Shown piece by piece: positions 43,552-55,900 of a stretch of DNA of 64,000 nt. The notes under the pieces are model-generated. The model did not search any database. It saw only the letters and a program-made list of their open reading frames with translations, and was not told the origin of the DNA. The translations under genes were made by a program, and so were the position numbers. The DNA is from Raffaelea ambrosiae (taxonomy: Eukaryota > Ascomycota > Sordariomycetes > Ophiostomatales > Ophiostomataceae): the NCBI GenBank assembly GCA_002778195.1, contig PCDI01000004.1:1535566-1599565 (forward strand). Reading direction: 5' to 3'. Within the stretch, counting starts at the first letter, position 1; the number at the start of each line of letters is the position of its first letter.

Positions 43552-45160
43552 ATGCAGTCCTCCGACCCAAGACACTTCTTCGAGACCGAGTAAGACAAGA
43601 CCTTTCCCCCCCGCGCCCTCCCTCCCAAGTTTTAGGAGAAGCATATGCTGGTCTTTTGATGGACGCATGCTGAACTTCTTCTTTGGCTAGTGCTGAGCAG
43701 GAAAAGAGAGCGCGGCGAGCCGCCAAGTCTGGCAACAAGTATGGCAGCCCTGTGGTATTAAAGTCCAAGATCCTGGCCGTTCTGGCCGACCCAACGTCGT
43801 CTTCGCACGTGTTTGTGGCCGAGTCCGCCGGCTCAGCCAGACGGGTCAACCTGGATGTGAGTAGCCATGGTAGCGAAGTACCTGGGGCTCTGCTCTGCCA
43901 GCTCCGTGGAATTCGGAGGATATCGTCAACTTTTTTTTCCCCCATCCTACAGATTTTGCCCGTGGCTGACATGGGGACTTCCTCTCTCTCCTTTTCCTCC
44001 AGGATGGCGACACCAAGGAAGTCTTCCGCGGTCCCGCCGCACCAGTGACTTGTCTGGCACTCCTCGCCGGCGACGGCCAGACGAGCCGGACTCTCTTTGC
44101 CGGCTGCTGGGACAAGGCCGTCTGGTCCTTTGACGTAGCTACCCGCCAGCCGGGCCGCAAGTACGTCGGCCACTCGGACTTTGTCAAGGCCGTCGTGTGC
44201 GGCCGCCTCGGCGGCCAGGCCATCCTCATTAGTGGCGGCGCCGACAAGAAGATCCTCGTCTGGGACGTGGCCACGGGCCGGCGACTGCACACGCTCCAGG
44301 ACTCCGGGGTCATGGCCGGCGGCCCGGCCATGATGGCCGTCCAGGACCTGGCCATCGACCCCGTGGCCACGACGGCCAACGAGCTGTGGCTTGTCAGCGC
44401 CAGCAGCGACCCGCAGATCCGCCGCTGGCGGGTACGGCTGGACGGCTGGGAGCAGGTGCCTCCCGAAGAGGGGGAGGCAGAGGCAGCAGCAGCAGCGGTG
44501 GCCGAGGCCGCCCGACCTCGCAAAACACTCTTGGTGCACGAGACCACGGTCTACAAGTTGGTGTTTGAGGACTACAACTACGTCAACGTCGGCGGCGGCG
44601 ACGGCGACGGCGACGGCGACGACGAAGAAGCGGTCGACCTGTGGACGTCCAGCGCCGACGGGACGGTCAAGTGCTTGTCCCGTCTGCACGGATTTTCGCT
44701 GAACACTAGTGCGAAAACTGACGGCGACTGTGACACGTACGAGCACGGCGACCACGTGCGCGCCGTGGCCGTGACGGACACGTGGGTCATCACAGCCGGC
44801 CGCGACGAGAACCTCCAGTTCTGGGACCGGGCTTCGGGCCAGCGCCAGGCCGTCATCGAAGGCCACTACGACGAGGTGACGGGCCTGGCCGTGCTGCCCG
44901 ACCGCCGGCGGGTGTGCAGTGTGAGCTTGGACGGGACGGTGCGGACGTGGCCGCTGGGTGCGGGTGAGGTGCGTGCGGTGGCGAAGCAGCAGGCCGAGGA
45001 CAAGAGGAAGCGAGAAGCAGGCGAGGTAGGAGAGGAGGAGGAAGACGGCGACGACGACAATGGAAAGAAGGAGAAGAACGCTGCAGCCGCCGGGCCAGGC
45101 AGTCTGATGACAGCCGAGGAGGAGGCCGAGCTGGCCGAGCTGATGGACGACGATGACTGA
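43552..45160 (+). CDS. WD40-repeat protein of unknown function
   Basis: Three exons, 43552-43589, 43691-43856 and 44003-45160, give 453 aa; the introns are 101 and 146 nt and the phases agree. Exon 1 encodes MQSSDPRHFFETD and exon 2 a basic EQEKRARRAAKSG segment. A single seven-bladed propeller is likely. Recognisable blades include VTCLALLAGDGQ with AGCWDKAVWSFDV, GHSDFVKAVVC with LISGGADKKILVWDVATGR, LWLVSASSDPQIRRW, the insert-bearing VYKLVFEDYNYVNVGG with LWTSSADGTVKCL, VTDTWVITAGRDENLQFWD, and LAVLPDRRRVCSVSLDGTVR. The C-terminus is strongly acidic and charged (AEEEAELAELMDDDD). WD40 proteins act as scaffolds; no specific complex can be named, though the shared promoter with ctf4 makes a nuclear role plausible. 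Confidence 0.85.
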
Positions 45161-46230
45161 AAGCTGGCCAAGGGGGGGGAAAGGAAGGAATGGGGGCCAA
45201 GAGAATCCGCAGGGGTCGTCAAGGGTCGCCCAGCTCAGGAAAGGGGCGGGAGCAACGACGATGACCAATGGCCGGTGGCCGATAGATGTGTCGACAGAAC
45301 AGCAGAGCAAGCAAAACGGCTAGGAACAACAACGTTCACAACGAGTATGCAGTAGCGAGCGAGAGCCAATCCCCCAAAGTCGTCCGAGGTGTATCAAGTC
45401 ATGCTAGCCGCAAAAAGAAACAAAAAAAAAAGGATCGTGCAGGGAGACATCGGTACCTGAGAAAGAAAAAAAAAGGAACGCGCATAAACACCATGTACAG
45501 TCCAATCTACAACGCACAATGCAAATGCTATGCAAGTATTAAGAAAATAGACGTCTTACGAGATACCCGTGCATGCTGCATGACAACACATTGCACTCGT
45601 GTAGTAATAGAAGGAGCGGAAAGGAAGAAAAAAAAAAAAAAAAGCAACGCCGAGACGAAAAAAGATGGGCCTGGACACCCGGTTCTACGCGAGAGCAACA
45701 AAACACCTACGGTGTAACTACGAGTACTTAGTTATTACCCATTCCTTCACATCCGGGGTTGGGCCTGCCAAAACACGCGAGGTGTCATACCCGCTCACGC
45801 CACGTTTTTCGGGTGAGAACTTGGGACCGTTAATTTTTTTCCTTTTTTTTTTTTTCCAAACTTTTTACTTTTCGGTGTCGACCACATGGTCATGCGAGAC
45901 CAAAACGGTTTTGGGGTGGGTGAGGGCCTTTTTTTTTTCTCTCTCTTTTTTCCCCTTCTTTTTCCCCCCTTCGACCATCTGCGACATCGTTGTGGCGTCG
46001 TGTCCGGCCGCGGCAAACAAATTATTGTGTATTTCTGATATGTGCCTTGCCATGGGCCAATACATTGCGTCTTACCATCATTGCAAGAAAATACATGGCA
46101 ATATCAAACATGGCGAGGTCGTCACAGCACGACGTTTCGTCATTGGAGCAAAATCATATCTCGGACAATAAAGAGATTAAGAATACCCCGTGTCCGAGCA
46201 CATAAGGTAGTTACTTACAATGTACATACA

Positions 46231-46242
46231 TACTACGTAGTA
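46231..46242. repeat. 12-bp perfect palindrome TACTACGTAGTA
   Basis: Self-complementary over 12 bp, in a cluster of related TAC/GTA words (46205-46262). Confidence 0.75.
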
Positions 46243-47968
46243 AGAAATACGATAAAAAATCTACGAGTAAGAGCACAGGTAAACAAAATTTCAGGTGACC
46301 AGGTCACCCCATTGTGACGGCTGGTGAGCGGAGGTTTCGCCGGTTTTTTTTTCTACCCGTGTACGATTTTCGACGCCATTGATGCTTTTCGCAGCTGCTG
46401 CCGGCGCCAAAACATCGGAACTACGAGTGCACCGTACATCGTACATTTTAGTAAAACCACGGTGTCTGATGTAGAGTTACATTGAGGGGGGGTGTGCACT
46501 CTGCAGGATCGAATGAACTTTTTTTTTCTACTACATAGAACTATGTATATACATACATAGTAGTAGGAGGTTGCATCGCCAACGTCGCTACCATGCACCA
46601 GGCGGCTACTCTTCCGAATTTCCTGTCTCAAAACGAGTTTTTTTCTTCTTCTCTCCTTCTGCATCGTACGAATCTTTCTTTTCCTGCTCTGAGGACCAAA
46701 AACATGGCGTTACACCAACATACCTGGCGTTTGCTTTTGTTGTTTCCCTGCCTTTCGCTTCGGCTACAAAGAAGAGGCGGCTCGGCTGTGTCGTCTAAAA
46801 CGGCGACGATAACAAAAGATGACAGGCAAGGGGCTGCTTTGTTTGTTTTGTGTCGCTGTTTCTAGACGGCTTCCAATTTCCAGGCTACGCGTACTACTGT
46901 GCATTACAGCTTCTACTTCTAGGCTATTACTGGAGACACAGGTCTCAATGCCCCCACAACGGTGTCTGACGGTTTGCGTTTTACAATTTTCGTCTAATTT
47001 TCGTCTCATCCTCTTCGGAGAATTACCTTGTAGAGCGGACAATGGGGGCCAAAATTGTCGCGGCAGTCTTGCGGGAGAGCCGAGATTGAGGAGCGCACTG
47101 GCGGCTTAGGGCAATAATAATAGCCCGTCGAGAGTACGGATAGTAGAAGCTGTCCACTTCGGTGGCTTAGCAATTCGGGAGACTTTGATGACTGGTTGGC
47201 CCTCTTTGTTGATATTGACAGCCTCCGACAGCCTGTGCCGTCTGCTGCTGTTGCGAGATACGGCTGTTGTTGTTGGTAGCCCTTGCTTTTTTGAGTGCTT
47301 CCATGGCTTCCTTGGCTTCCAAGGCTTCCTTGATGCCTTCTTGCGGCTTCTTTGCTTCTTTTTGAAACCCATTGGCTTCCATGCAGTGGCAAAGTCTCCC
47401 TTGCATTCTGCTGCCCTGAAACCAGTGCGACGGACAGGCAGTTTTCCTTGACCTTTGCCCTGCCTTTCCCTCGTCTCGGTCCCATGCTCTTTTTTTTTTT
47501 GTGCATCGTTCGGAGGACCGGGTACCTTACAGGGCAGGCCATACTATGCGTCTTATACCATGCATTTTTGCCAATTCGCTTGCGGGTCCCTGAACAGGCG
47601 ACTCAGCTGCGGTCCCAATCTCAGATACGACGTGCTATTCAGGGCAAGAAATGGGAATCAATCAATGTCAGGTCCGAATAGGTGTGTGGACGTGCGCACA
47701 GCTTCACACAGACACGCACCAAAACTGCCACCCCCAAGGGACAAGTAGCACCGTACTCCACCTAAGACAAAGAGCAGGGTGTGCACGTTCGTCAAAAGCC
47801 CCTCAGCCGCCGACAGTTGCCATCGTATTTTGTGCTGTTTGTGTGCGGCTCAAGCTTCCACATAGCGACAACTCCAGAACCGGACCACTTGTCGACCGTT
47901 TTTGCTGCAGTAGCGCCTGGGGGGATGTCACCCCGTGTTCGTCAGGTTGGTCATCTGGCGTCATAAAT

Positions 47969-48004
47969 ACCAGGAATATCAGGAATATTGGGAACATCAG
48001 GAAT
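47969..48004 (+). repeat. 9-bp tandem repeat, four copies
   Basis: Units ACCAGGAAT, ATCAGGAAT, ATTGGGAAC and ATCAGGAAT. This is the same unit as the array at 29791-29836. Confidence 0.75.
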
Positions 48005-49870
48005 GGCGTCGCAACAAGGCGTCCTGCCTGGCAAGCTTGGTCTGGCCTTATGACCAGAAGCAGACCGCCTGTTTCCCATGGCTGTTGGCTTGTCGTCGCA
48101 GTGTTGGAGTTAAGTGTCGCAGTGAGCTTGTCAGCTACGGTGTAACTATTCAGTGTAGTGGTGTGTCGCGTTTGTTGGGTGGGCAAAGTTCCGGGTACCG
48201 CGGTGCGGAGGGTGTCTGTCGAGCTCGCGTGCTGTCCGCCTTGTGGTGTTTGTTGGCTTGTGTCCTCGTGGCAAAGTTTGGCTGCTTGGCCTTTTTTCCT
48301 TTTTCTTTTCTTGTTAGCCAATCTCTTGTTAGCCAATCTTTCATATGCACACCAAAGCAACACTTGTACCACCGTCATTTGCCGCTTTCCTTGGAACGAA
48401 GAGGCCACAAGGAGCAACAGGGTATTACTATGTAGCAGCAGGCGGCCAAGAACGAAGAGATTCAGTCAGCGCCAGGCAGAAGAGAAAATCAAAAGAGTTG
48501 ACGTGTAATGAAAACAATATGCGATGTAACGCCAGACAAGAAAACCCTCACAGATACCATAGTACATACATAGTAGTAGTTCCCAGAACAGGGGTGCTGA
48601 TGTAACGCCGGCAAGTCTCCTGCTGGACCCGGGCTAGGGTAAAACAGCCGGGACAACCAAAGATGAGTGAGTATCTTTGTCAGATATAGGCCGCGCTGTG
48701 GTAAGTAATATATACAAAGTACATAGTCTGTTTGTACATAGTAGCTGACAAGACCGTTCGGGGAGACGCAACCCTGGCGGCGATCGTGGGTGCTGGAAAA
48801 GTTTGCAGTGATCGAGTTTGGAGAAATGTCTGTGTGTACATAGCAATGATACGTAGGATACGGTAAGACATCTGACTTGCTCGTACTGCTTTGTATGTAC
48901 GAGTAGGAGCGCCGTGTATCAAGAGAGATCTGGCAGGGTTTGATTAAAGAGACCGAACAGGAAAAGACGGACGGAGCCTATGCCAGGCAGTCGGACGTTA
49001 GAACCAGTGAACCGATGGGCAGGAGGAAATATGGGTGGGCTCTTGTGCTGCGAGACCCACCCGGCGCTGCAATACTTTGGTACCGTGGTCGAACTGGAAT
49101 TGCTTTCTGGAATTGCTTTCTTTTTCGTCTGGCCTGCTTTCTTTTTCCAGTGTTTGGCGTGTCTGGCAGGAGATTGGCAGATTCGTGCATGGCGCTGAGA
49201 CATACCATACATGGCCGCAGGCCTTCCAGATGCACATGGGGCGTAAGAACTACTGCACCGTCTCCTGTCGTTGGCCTCGCTTCCAAGGACACATGGAGGC
49301 TGGCCGTTTCAAGTTCATTGCCGGCGACGTCTGGAACGGCAGGCGAGAGGCCGAGTGGTGACAGTCAGGCGGAAACCAGAAACCGGGAGAGCAGAACCAG
49401 ACGCGGGCTAAGAATGGACACTAGAATGTGTGACGGACAGGGGAGCGAGGGAGGGAGGGGGGACAAGCCACACAAAGAAAGGCGTTCAATTTCAGCGTGG
49501 TATTTTTTTGTTGTTGCTTGAGACTTTCAAATTTTGCTGCAGATTCTGTACGCTTGCGGCATATTCGGGATGCTGGACATTAATCAAAATAGAAGCAACA
49601 AAACGGCAGGCCGGCGCCCGCGGGAAAGAGCGACCGACGTCTAAGCCTAAGCGCATGGGTTTATTGTTTCGAGTATTTTTGCTATTATTTTTTGCCTTTT
49701 TTATTTCGATTATTTGTTCCGCCCTCGTTATTTATATTTATCGCTCCTCACAAGGGCCGTGCTCAGGAGAATCGTGCTCTCGCCTTCACAAGAATGGAAA
49801 AACGGCACAATACCAGCACACCGGAATCACCAGAAACAGCTCCCAATAAATCCCAAATGCTAATCCCACA

Positions 49871-49890
49871 TACGAGTATTAATACTCGTA
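49871..49890. repeat. 20-bp perfect palindrome
   Basis: TACGAGTATTAATACTCGTA is identical to its reverse complement over all 20 bases. Its outer half-site TACGAGTA recurs elsewhere in gene-free parts of the window. Confidence 0.85.
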
Positions 49891-50466
49891 CTCACAAGAT
49901 CCCAGCCTCCCAACAGTTTCGGCCCCTAGCCACGGCCCTAGAAATGCACCCAAGAGCGGTAAAACAGTACTTTTGTAGCCAGCACGCCCTTACAGGCCCC
50001 TACCGGAGGGCCCTCTTTTCTGCTGCTGGCTGCAAATACGAGCTTTTTTGGTGCTGCTCTACGCCGGCCTTTCCTGTCTGTTTTCATTCCCTTCTTTTTT
50101 TCTCCGCCCGGACCCTAGCCGTAGCTACCATAGTAAAGGGTTCAAAAGGAGAGTGTAGGGGCGGTTGGGGGCCTTCCCTGTTAAGGTTAGGGATACCCAG
50201 GAGAAGGCTAGGGTGTTCAACAGCTGCAGGGGCCCTAGGCCAAGGGGGGGGAGTGCGGAAGAGTCTAGCACCAGCGCCAAGCAGCCCCACGAAACAACAG
50301 AGAGAAGAGAAGGAAGGAGCCATGGACAGCGAACAGAAGAGGAACAGAACGGAATGAGGAAGGAACGGACAACAACACCAAAAAAAACTGCAATGCGGCT
50401 TTGTTCTCTTTGTCTGGCATGGATTACGAGTATAATATGCATATTGAGGCTTCATTCGATGAATCG

Positions 50467-50518
50467 CACCAGCAACGCGCACCAGCAACGCGCACCAGCA
50501 ACGCGCACCAGCAACGCG
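50467..50518 (+). repeat. 13-bp tandem repeat, four perfect copies
   Basis: Four identical units CACCAGCAACGCG in a row, flanked by partial matches. Confidence 0.85.
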
Positions 50519-51589
50519 CGCCAACACGACGACCAACAACACATGGTCCCCATCCCTTCCAGCACCGACTAACGCCATCCGCAACGGCCAACATCGCCTC
50601 GTTTTTCCTTATTTTGTTCCACCAGCGGCAAGGGAGAGAGGGCCGCGTGGGAGCGATAATCGTGCCCGCCGTCGGTGCCGCTTGCCAGTGGGATATGGTT
50701 GCTGGTCTGGGCTCGGCGTTCTTTTGGGGGAGGGGGTTTAGGCTTGGACGGGGCTGCACTGCTGGAGCTGTTGGTCTTTTTGTGTGCTGGTGGCTCCTGG
50801 CCGGCCGCAGACTTGTCTCGGCTTGCCTCGAATTCCATCTGGCCAGCCAATGCGCTCTCGCAGGCCGTCAACCCTTACATGGAGTCCGGTGCTTGGTAAG
50901 ATACAGGGTACCGTAGTCAGCTACTCGGCAGAGCAACTTGGCCAGGTACTTGGTCAGATACTTGGCCAGATACACCGTCGCACGCCAGCACCGGTTGCTT
51001 GGTTCGGCCACCCCATGCGGCCACACGGCCACACGGCCACACGGCCACACAGGCAAGGCAGCGGCTGAAGAGGACATCTTACCATGTACATGCAAGACAG
51101 ACAGCTGGAATGGCTGTGTGTATCGGGTGCGCATGGTGCCTGTGCCTGTGTGCATCTGTGTGTATCTGTGTCCATCTTGCACGAATGGGGCGGACTATGG
51201 GGCCGATGGACCCTGCTCAATGCCCGATGGGACATGTACTATGTAGCCACGCAGGAGTGCATGCATACCATGTAGTGTGGTGCATGTCTGTGAATAATGT
51301 ACATTGGGACGATACGAGCGCCGTCTGTGGGCAACTGCCCGCAAGGTAGCAAGATGCATGGTATGCCTGCCACAGCATGTGTTCGTGGCATCATACAAGA
51401 AGTTCTTGACTCTCACCAGCCATCCTGTCCGTTTCGTCCTGGTCTCCTGCAAGGCAAGAGCCACCCGTATGCAGCCCACAAACGGAAGGCGCAATCGCTG
51501 CACCTGCCCACAGACAACGCAAACGCGTAAAAACATCAATAAACGGCAGGAGCGATCAAGCTCAACTGCATCCTGTCTTCCCGGTCGGT

Positions 51590-52948
51590 TTTCTCCCTCC
51601 GCCTTTCCCGCCTTTGTCCATTCCTCGCTCTTCCTCCCTGTCCTTCCTCTCTTCTCCCTCATTCCTCTTTTCTCTCTCTCCTTTCTTGCCTTCGCATCGT
51701 CGTCTTATCGCCCTTGTCCGCTTCAGCTCTGGTCCGCGTCTCCAAAAACACATATTGCTCCCATTCCACCCCCCTGCCACCCCCGGTCGCCTGTCCACAC
51801 CTGGTCCTCGCTCCCCCCACCCGCTGCTGCGGGCTCTCGTCCACTTACAGCCACGGCCTTCCCATGCACCGGCCAGGCGATCTCCTTCTGCCGATTGTTG
51901 GCTGTATTCGTCACACGCCAATGTGCCTCTTAGTGGTTCTTATGTAGGCCCTAAACCGCTCGCATCGAACCCATTGGCCGCCGCGCCCCCCCATATCCTG
52001 CCCTTACCAGCTTCCCGTTCTCGCTCGCCCTTCTCAACCTTCTCGCCCTCTTCGCCCTCTTCGCCCTCCTCGCCTCCCCCCCCATGTCCACGGCCTTGTA
52101 AGTGGCGACTAGGCCTGGAAGCTATCCAGAATCTGTCACAGACTACCTACCACACCCTCTGTGCCTCTGGTCACATTTCGTCTCCTTTCTCTCCTTTCTT
52201 GTCGGTCTTGTCATATTTTGGCGATTCTGTCATTTCTCTTGTCTCCTCCAATTTCTTCGAGTATCTCGACCCCGGGTTGCATTGTATCTGCATTGTACCC
52301 TTCCTTGCCTTCTCTTGGTTCTCTTCCTCCTCAGCTCTCACCTCTCGCCTCCAGTGGCGTCCTTGTTTTCTTCAGCCCGCGAACTGCTGCTCCTTTCATT
52401 TTGCGGTGGGCCTACCACGTTTTCGTTGCTTTCTTTTTGCTCTGCTTTCTTTTTTTCTCACCCTTCTTCTTCCTTGCTTCTTCTGTCCTCTTGTCTCGCA
52501 ATTGTTCCATCCTTCTCCATTGTGCCTCTCAACGCATGTTGTGTATCTGCCTTTTTTCGCAAAACTGCATGTTCGATTTCCTCCCGTCTCTGCAGGGATC
52601 GTACGCGGATGCTGGATCGAGTGGTTGATGTCGCACCCCGTCTGACTTGGCCATATTCTATTACTTGGTTTCTCGCGCACGCTCGCTCTCCCACATTGTC
52701 ACCGTCTTGGTTCTTCTCGCCTCAACGCTGTCTCTGCCTGGTACCTTGCTGGGCTCTCACATCGCTTGCCCAAATTTTCCCCACGCTTCCTTTTCCCATC
52801 ACCCATTCTTTTTTTTGGCCTGGCATTCCTAATTATTGTTGTCTCGATGTCTTGACCGTGCCGACGACGTCTTTGCTTTGCTGTTTAGCTTCCCTGCGAC
52901 CTCCTTCGCCAACAGCACGCCGGCACACACAATACTTGGACAGCCACT
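51590..52948 (+). promoter_or_regulatory. Long pyrimidine-rich leader/promoter of the 52949 gene
   Basis: The plus strand is CT-rich over most of 1.36 kb up to the ATG at 52949. Fungal core promoters and leaders often show this. Several ATGs and frames are present (the largest 51614-52645), which would act as upstream ORFs if transcribed and not spliced out. The transcription start is unknown. Confidence 0.45.
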
Positions 52949-55900
52949 ATGTCGAGAACAGCAGGCTTGAACGGAAGCGTCGTGGCTTTCGAGGGCCCTT
53001 CCGAGGCCATTGCGACCCAATTGCATCTTCTGCCGTCCTCACCACAGGTCCTCGTCTTGCCCAGCATCCAGCAGTACCTTTCTGAAGCCGACTTGTCGAG
53101 CGCAGCAGCTACAACCCCAACCACAGCCAACGCACGGCCTGCCGCCTTCGATGCTCCGGAATTCATCCGCAAGGTCCACGAGGCCGCGTCCATCCGGAGA
53201 AATGTCGCTCTGGATTTTCTACGGAACCCGACCCCGGGATCGAAAGACAATAAGAAGTTTGTCATTCTCCACGGCGGCACTGCCTCCAGCCATGCCCTGT
53301 GCATAGACGCACTCCGCCAACACGAGGCAGCTGCGGGCGGCGACTTGGAGAAAGCCGCCACGCTCTTCGACGAACTAGCCGCCGACGGCGTCCCGACTGG
53401 AGACGAAACCAGACCATATGAGCCGCAAAGGCGCCGGTTTTTACAATCCACCGGGCGCCCACGGCCAACCTCCACCCTGTCTGGCGCGTCCAGCTTAACC
53501 GGAGCTGGCACGAACGCCGACCCCGTGGACCCCAGCCTCGATGATGACGGTGCCGATGACAGTGACGACAACGATCTCATCATGAAAGCCATGCGTGCCG
53601 CCGACTTCCTGGACCGCGAAACCGAAGGTCTTCAGCCGACAACGCACATTCTCGACCTGACCATCACTTCCCGGCCCAGGAGTCTGAGCACGCCTTTCAA
53701 TGGCTCGTCCGATGTCGTTGACGCGTTGTCCGTCGACAGATATGCCGCCAACCGACTCAGCCAGGCCTCTGATCGCAGCAGCGGCGTCTGGGCCCGGTCC
53801 AATGACGAGTTTCTGCCCGCCATCTCCTCGCCCACCTCCACCGTCTACCTCACGGCACCGCGGTCCGAAATTGCAACCCAGCCCTCCTCTCCTCTGCGGC
53901 CGGAACACCACGCATCGGCTTCCTTCGGTGCTGAGTCGCGGCCGGTGCTCATCGGGCCTGCGCCGCGTGGCCGGTCCCGAGGCACTGCCCAACAAAGATC
54001 CCAATCCGCCGAGCGCAGGCCTCATCCCAACCGTCCCAAGCTTGAGGCCGTGGGCATGAACTTCATCCTGAGCAGCCGTGATCCGTCCACTCGCCGTCAC
54101 TCGGTCATCAGCGATGCCTTCACTACGGACTCGGAGCAGCAGAGGCCTCAGTTGGATGATGTTCAGGATGTGCCTATCGCCTCCAGAACTGCAGATACTG
54201 CCACGGACGCCAGGCGCCGGTCATTGGTTCCACGTCATCGCTGCAGCATGAAATCGGGATCAGCACAATTGTGGCAACCTTCCAGCAGATACATCGACCG
54301 CGGCACCGATGCCAGGAACTATCCCGCAGGCTTCGAACCTGTCCTTCCGCTTGTCGAGGATCTGATCATTCAGTTCAAAGACAGCAACAAGACAGACGAT
54401 GCTTTAGACCTTGCCATCCGGCGATGCAAGGACTTGGCTGCCCTCGTTGTCCAATCCTCACATGCAGCATCTGTCCCATACCCGAAAGACGAGGCCCAGG
54501 GGCCCAAAATGGCCGAATTCCCTGCCACTCCTACGTCATCCCAGGGCCATCCCCAAGAGTTCCAGCCGCTGCAACCTGTGACAGCACCCAGCTCCGATGA
54601 TTATGATCCGTTTGCGCCGGGAGAGTACCATTCTGGGGTCAAGTTGCCCGAGGCCCGGGCTAACACCAGCACGTTTGCGCATAGTAGCAAGAAGATGCCG
54701 GTTATCATCAAGACGGCGCAACCACCAACACCGGCACAAACTCCACCGCCCTCGCGGACGGCCGGAGAACTGGCCGCTGAAGGCCACGTGAGATTCCATG
54801 AATTTTTGACCACGGGATACCCGACAGCTGTGGCAATGCAAAACTCTCTGCGATCCATCCTGAGGATGCGCCTCCCTGCGGACGATGTGGGAAGCCAGTC
54901 ATTGTTTTGTTTGCCCGAGACAACCGGCAACCTTTGGCAACCCTTGCTTGAAGAGTCCGGTGCCGACCGCATAGACCTCGTCCTCGCCCTGGGAGCACAG
55001 GCAGGCGTATACCCAGAGTTCAAGAACAAAATAACTGCCAAGTTGGAGGCGCTTGGGTCCAGACCTTCATCGGGCGAGACCCGGAGTGGCCGCCTGGACA
55101 TCAGGTCAGTTTCACAGGCCGGCAAAATAGCACCATGCATACACACACCTATACACATACTAACAGTCTCCAGGTTTCTGATGGCCAACGCAATGCAGTC
55201 ATTTGCGGCACAGCATGCGCTCAGCCGTGTACGGGATGACCCGCTTTCTGATGTCACGGCACCAAACACATCCCTTCTGCTGGGCGCTCTGGTCGTGGCC
55301 CAGCTGGATCTTTATCTTCGGACCCATCCTGATGTGCGGTTTGTGCTGCTGGACTACCCCCCCGAGCTGTTAGCTATTGTACTGGTCGTCCAAAGACTCG
55401 TGGGCCGCAACGCCGTGCAGGTGGTTGGCATTGTGGATGCTGAGGGCCAAGGCCTGTCGGATGGGAGTGCACCCGTGCCGAAGGGCGAAACAGAGACATC
55501 CGTGCCTATGCTAGGCAACCCTCACCCGCCGTTCACCAGGGCCAACTTCCTGCTGATGTCGGCAGCTAACACCTCTGAAGTAGCTACATTTGTTTCGACG
55601 ATCTGGAAACGGTTGGCGGGCATATCATCTACCTACTATGGCCCCCAGAATCCCATTCTGGTGGTCAACCAGTTGGCGAACCGGCAGAGGATTCAGCTAG
55701 CGCCGGAGACCACAAGCCGGTCTTTCGTGTCCTCGGCAAGCTCCATATCCTCTGACCATAGTACTGCAAGGACGCTGACCGCCACGGAAACTGCGATAAT
55801 TCCCGACCTGGCCAGGGTAGACAGCAACAGCTCAAGGCAGACCCATAACTCTAAGGCTGCCAGCAGCCAAAAGTCTTATAACCACAAGTCACATGGTCAC

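Larger units (their letters stand above)
45161..52948. other. 7.8-kb gene-poor interval with palindromic TAC/GTA motifs
   Basis: No gene could be supported on either strand. From 45.7 to 51.3 kb the sequence carries many copies of TACGAGTA/TACTCGTA and TACATAGTA/TACTATGTA, often clustered (46205-46265, 46530-46565, 48555-48580, 48710-48745). It also holds tandem repeats at 47969 and 50467, and a run of GGCTTCCTT-like units around 47300-47375. The last 1.4 kb are a pyrimidine-rich leader. Confidence 0.55.

Noticed and set aside
43550..45310. 586-codon minus-strand frame antisense to the WD40 gene
   Set aside because: Shadow frame; it crosses both introns of the WD40 gene and lacks any domain.
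48940..49521. 193-codon plus-strand frame
   Set aside because: Mixed composition without a fold pattern and no supported splice partners.
50467..50518. CRISPR-like array
   Set aside because: Direct 13-bp units with no spacers, in a eukaryotic genome; an ordinary minisatellite.
51614..52645. 343-codon plus-strand frame upstream of the large unknown gene
   Set aside because: It translates a pyrimidine-rich leader into Ser/Phe/Leu/Pro-rich sequence; no domain or codon signal.
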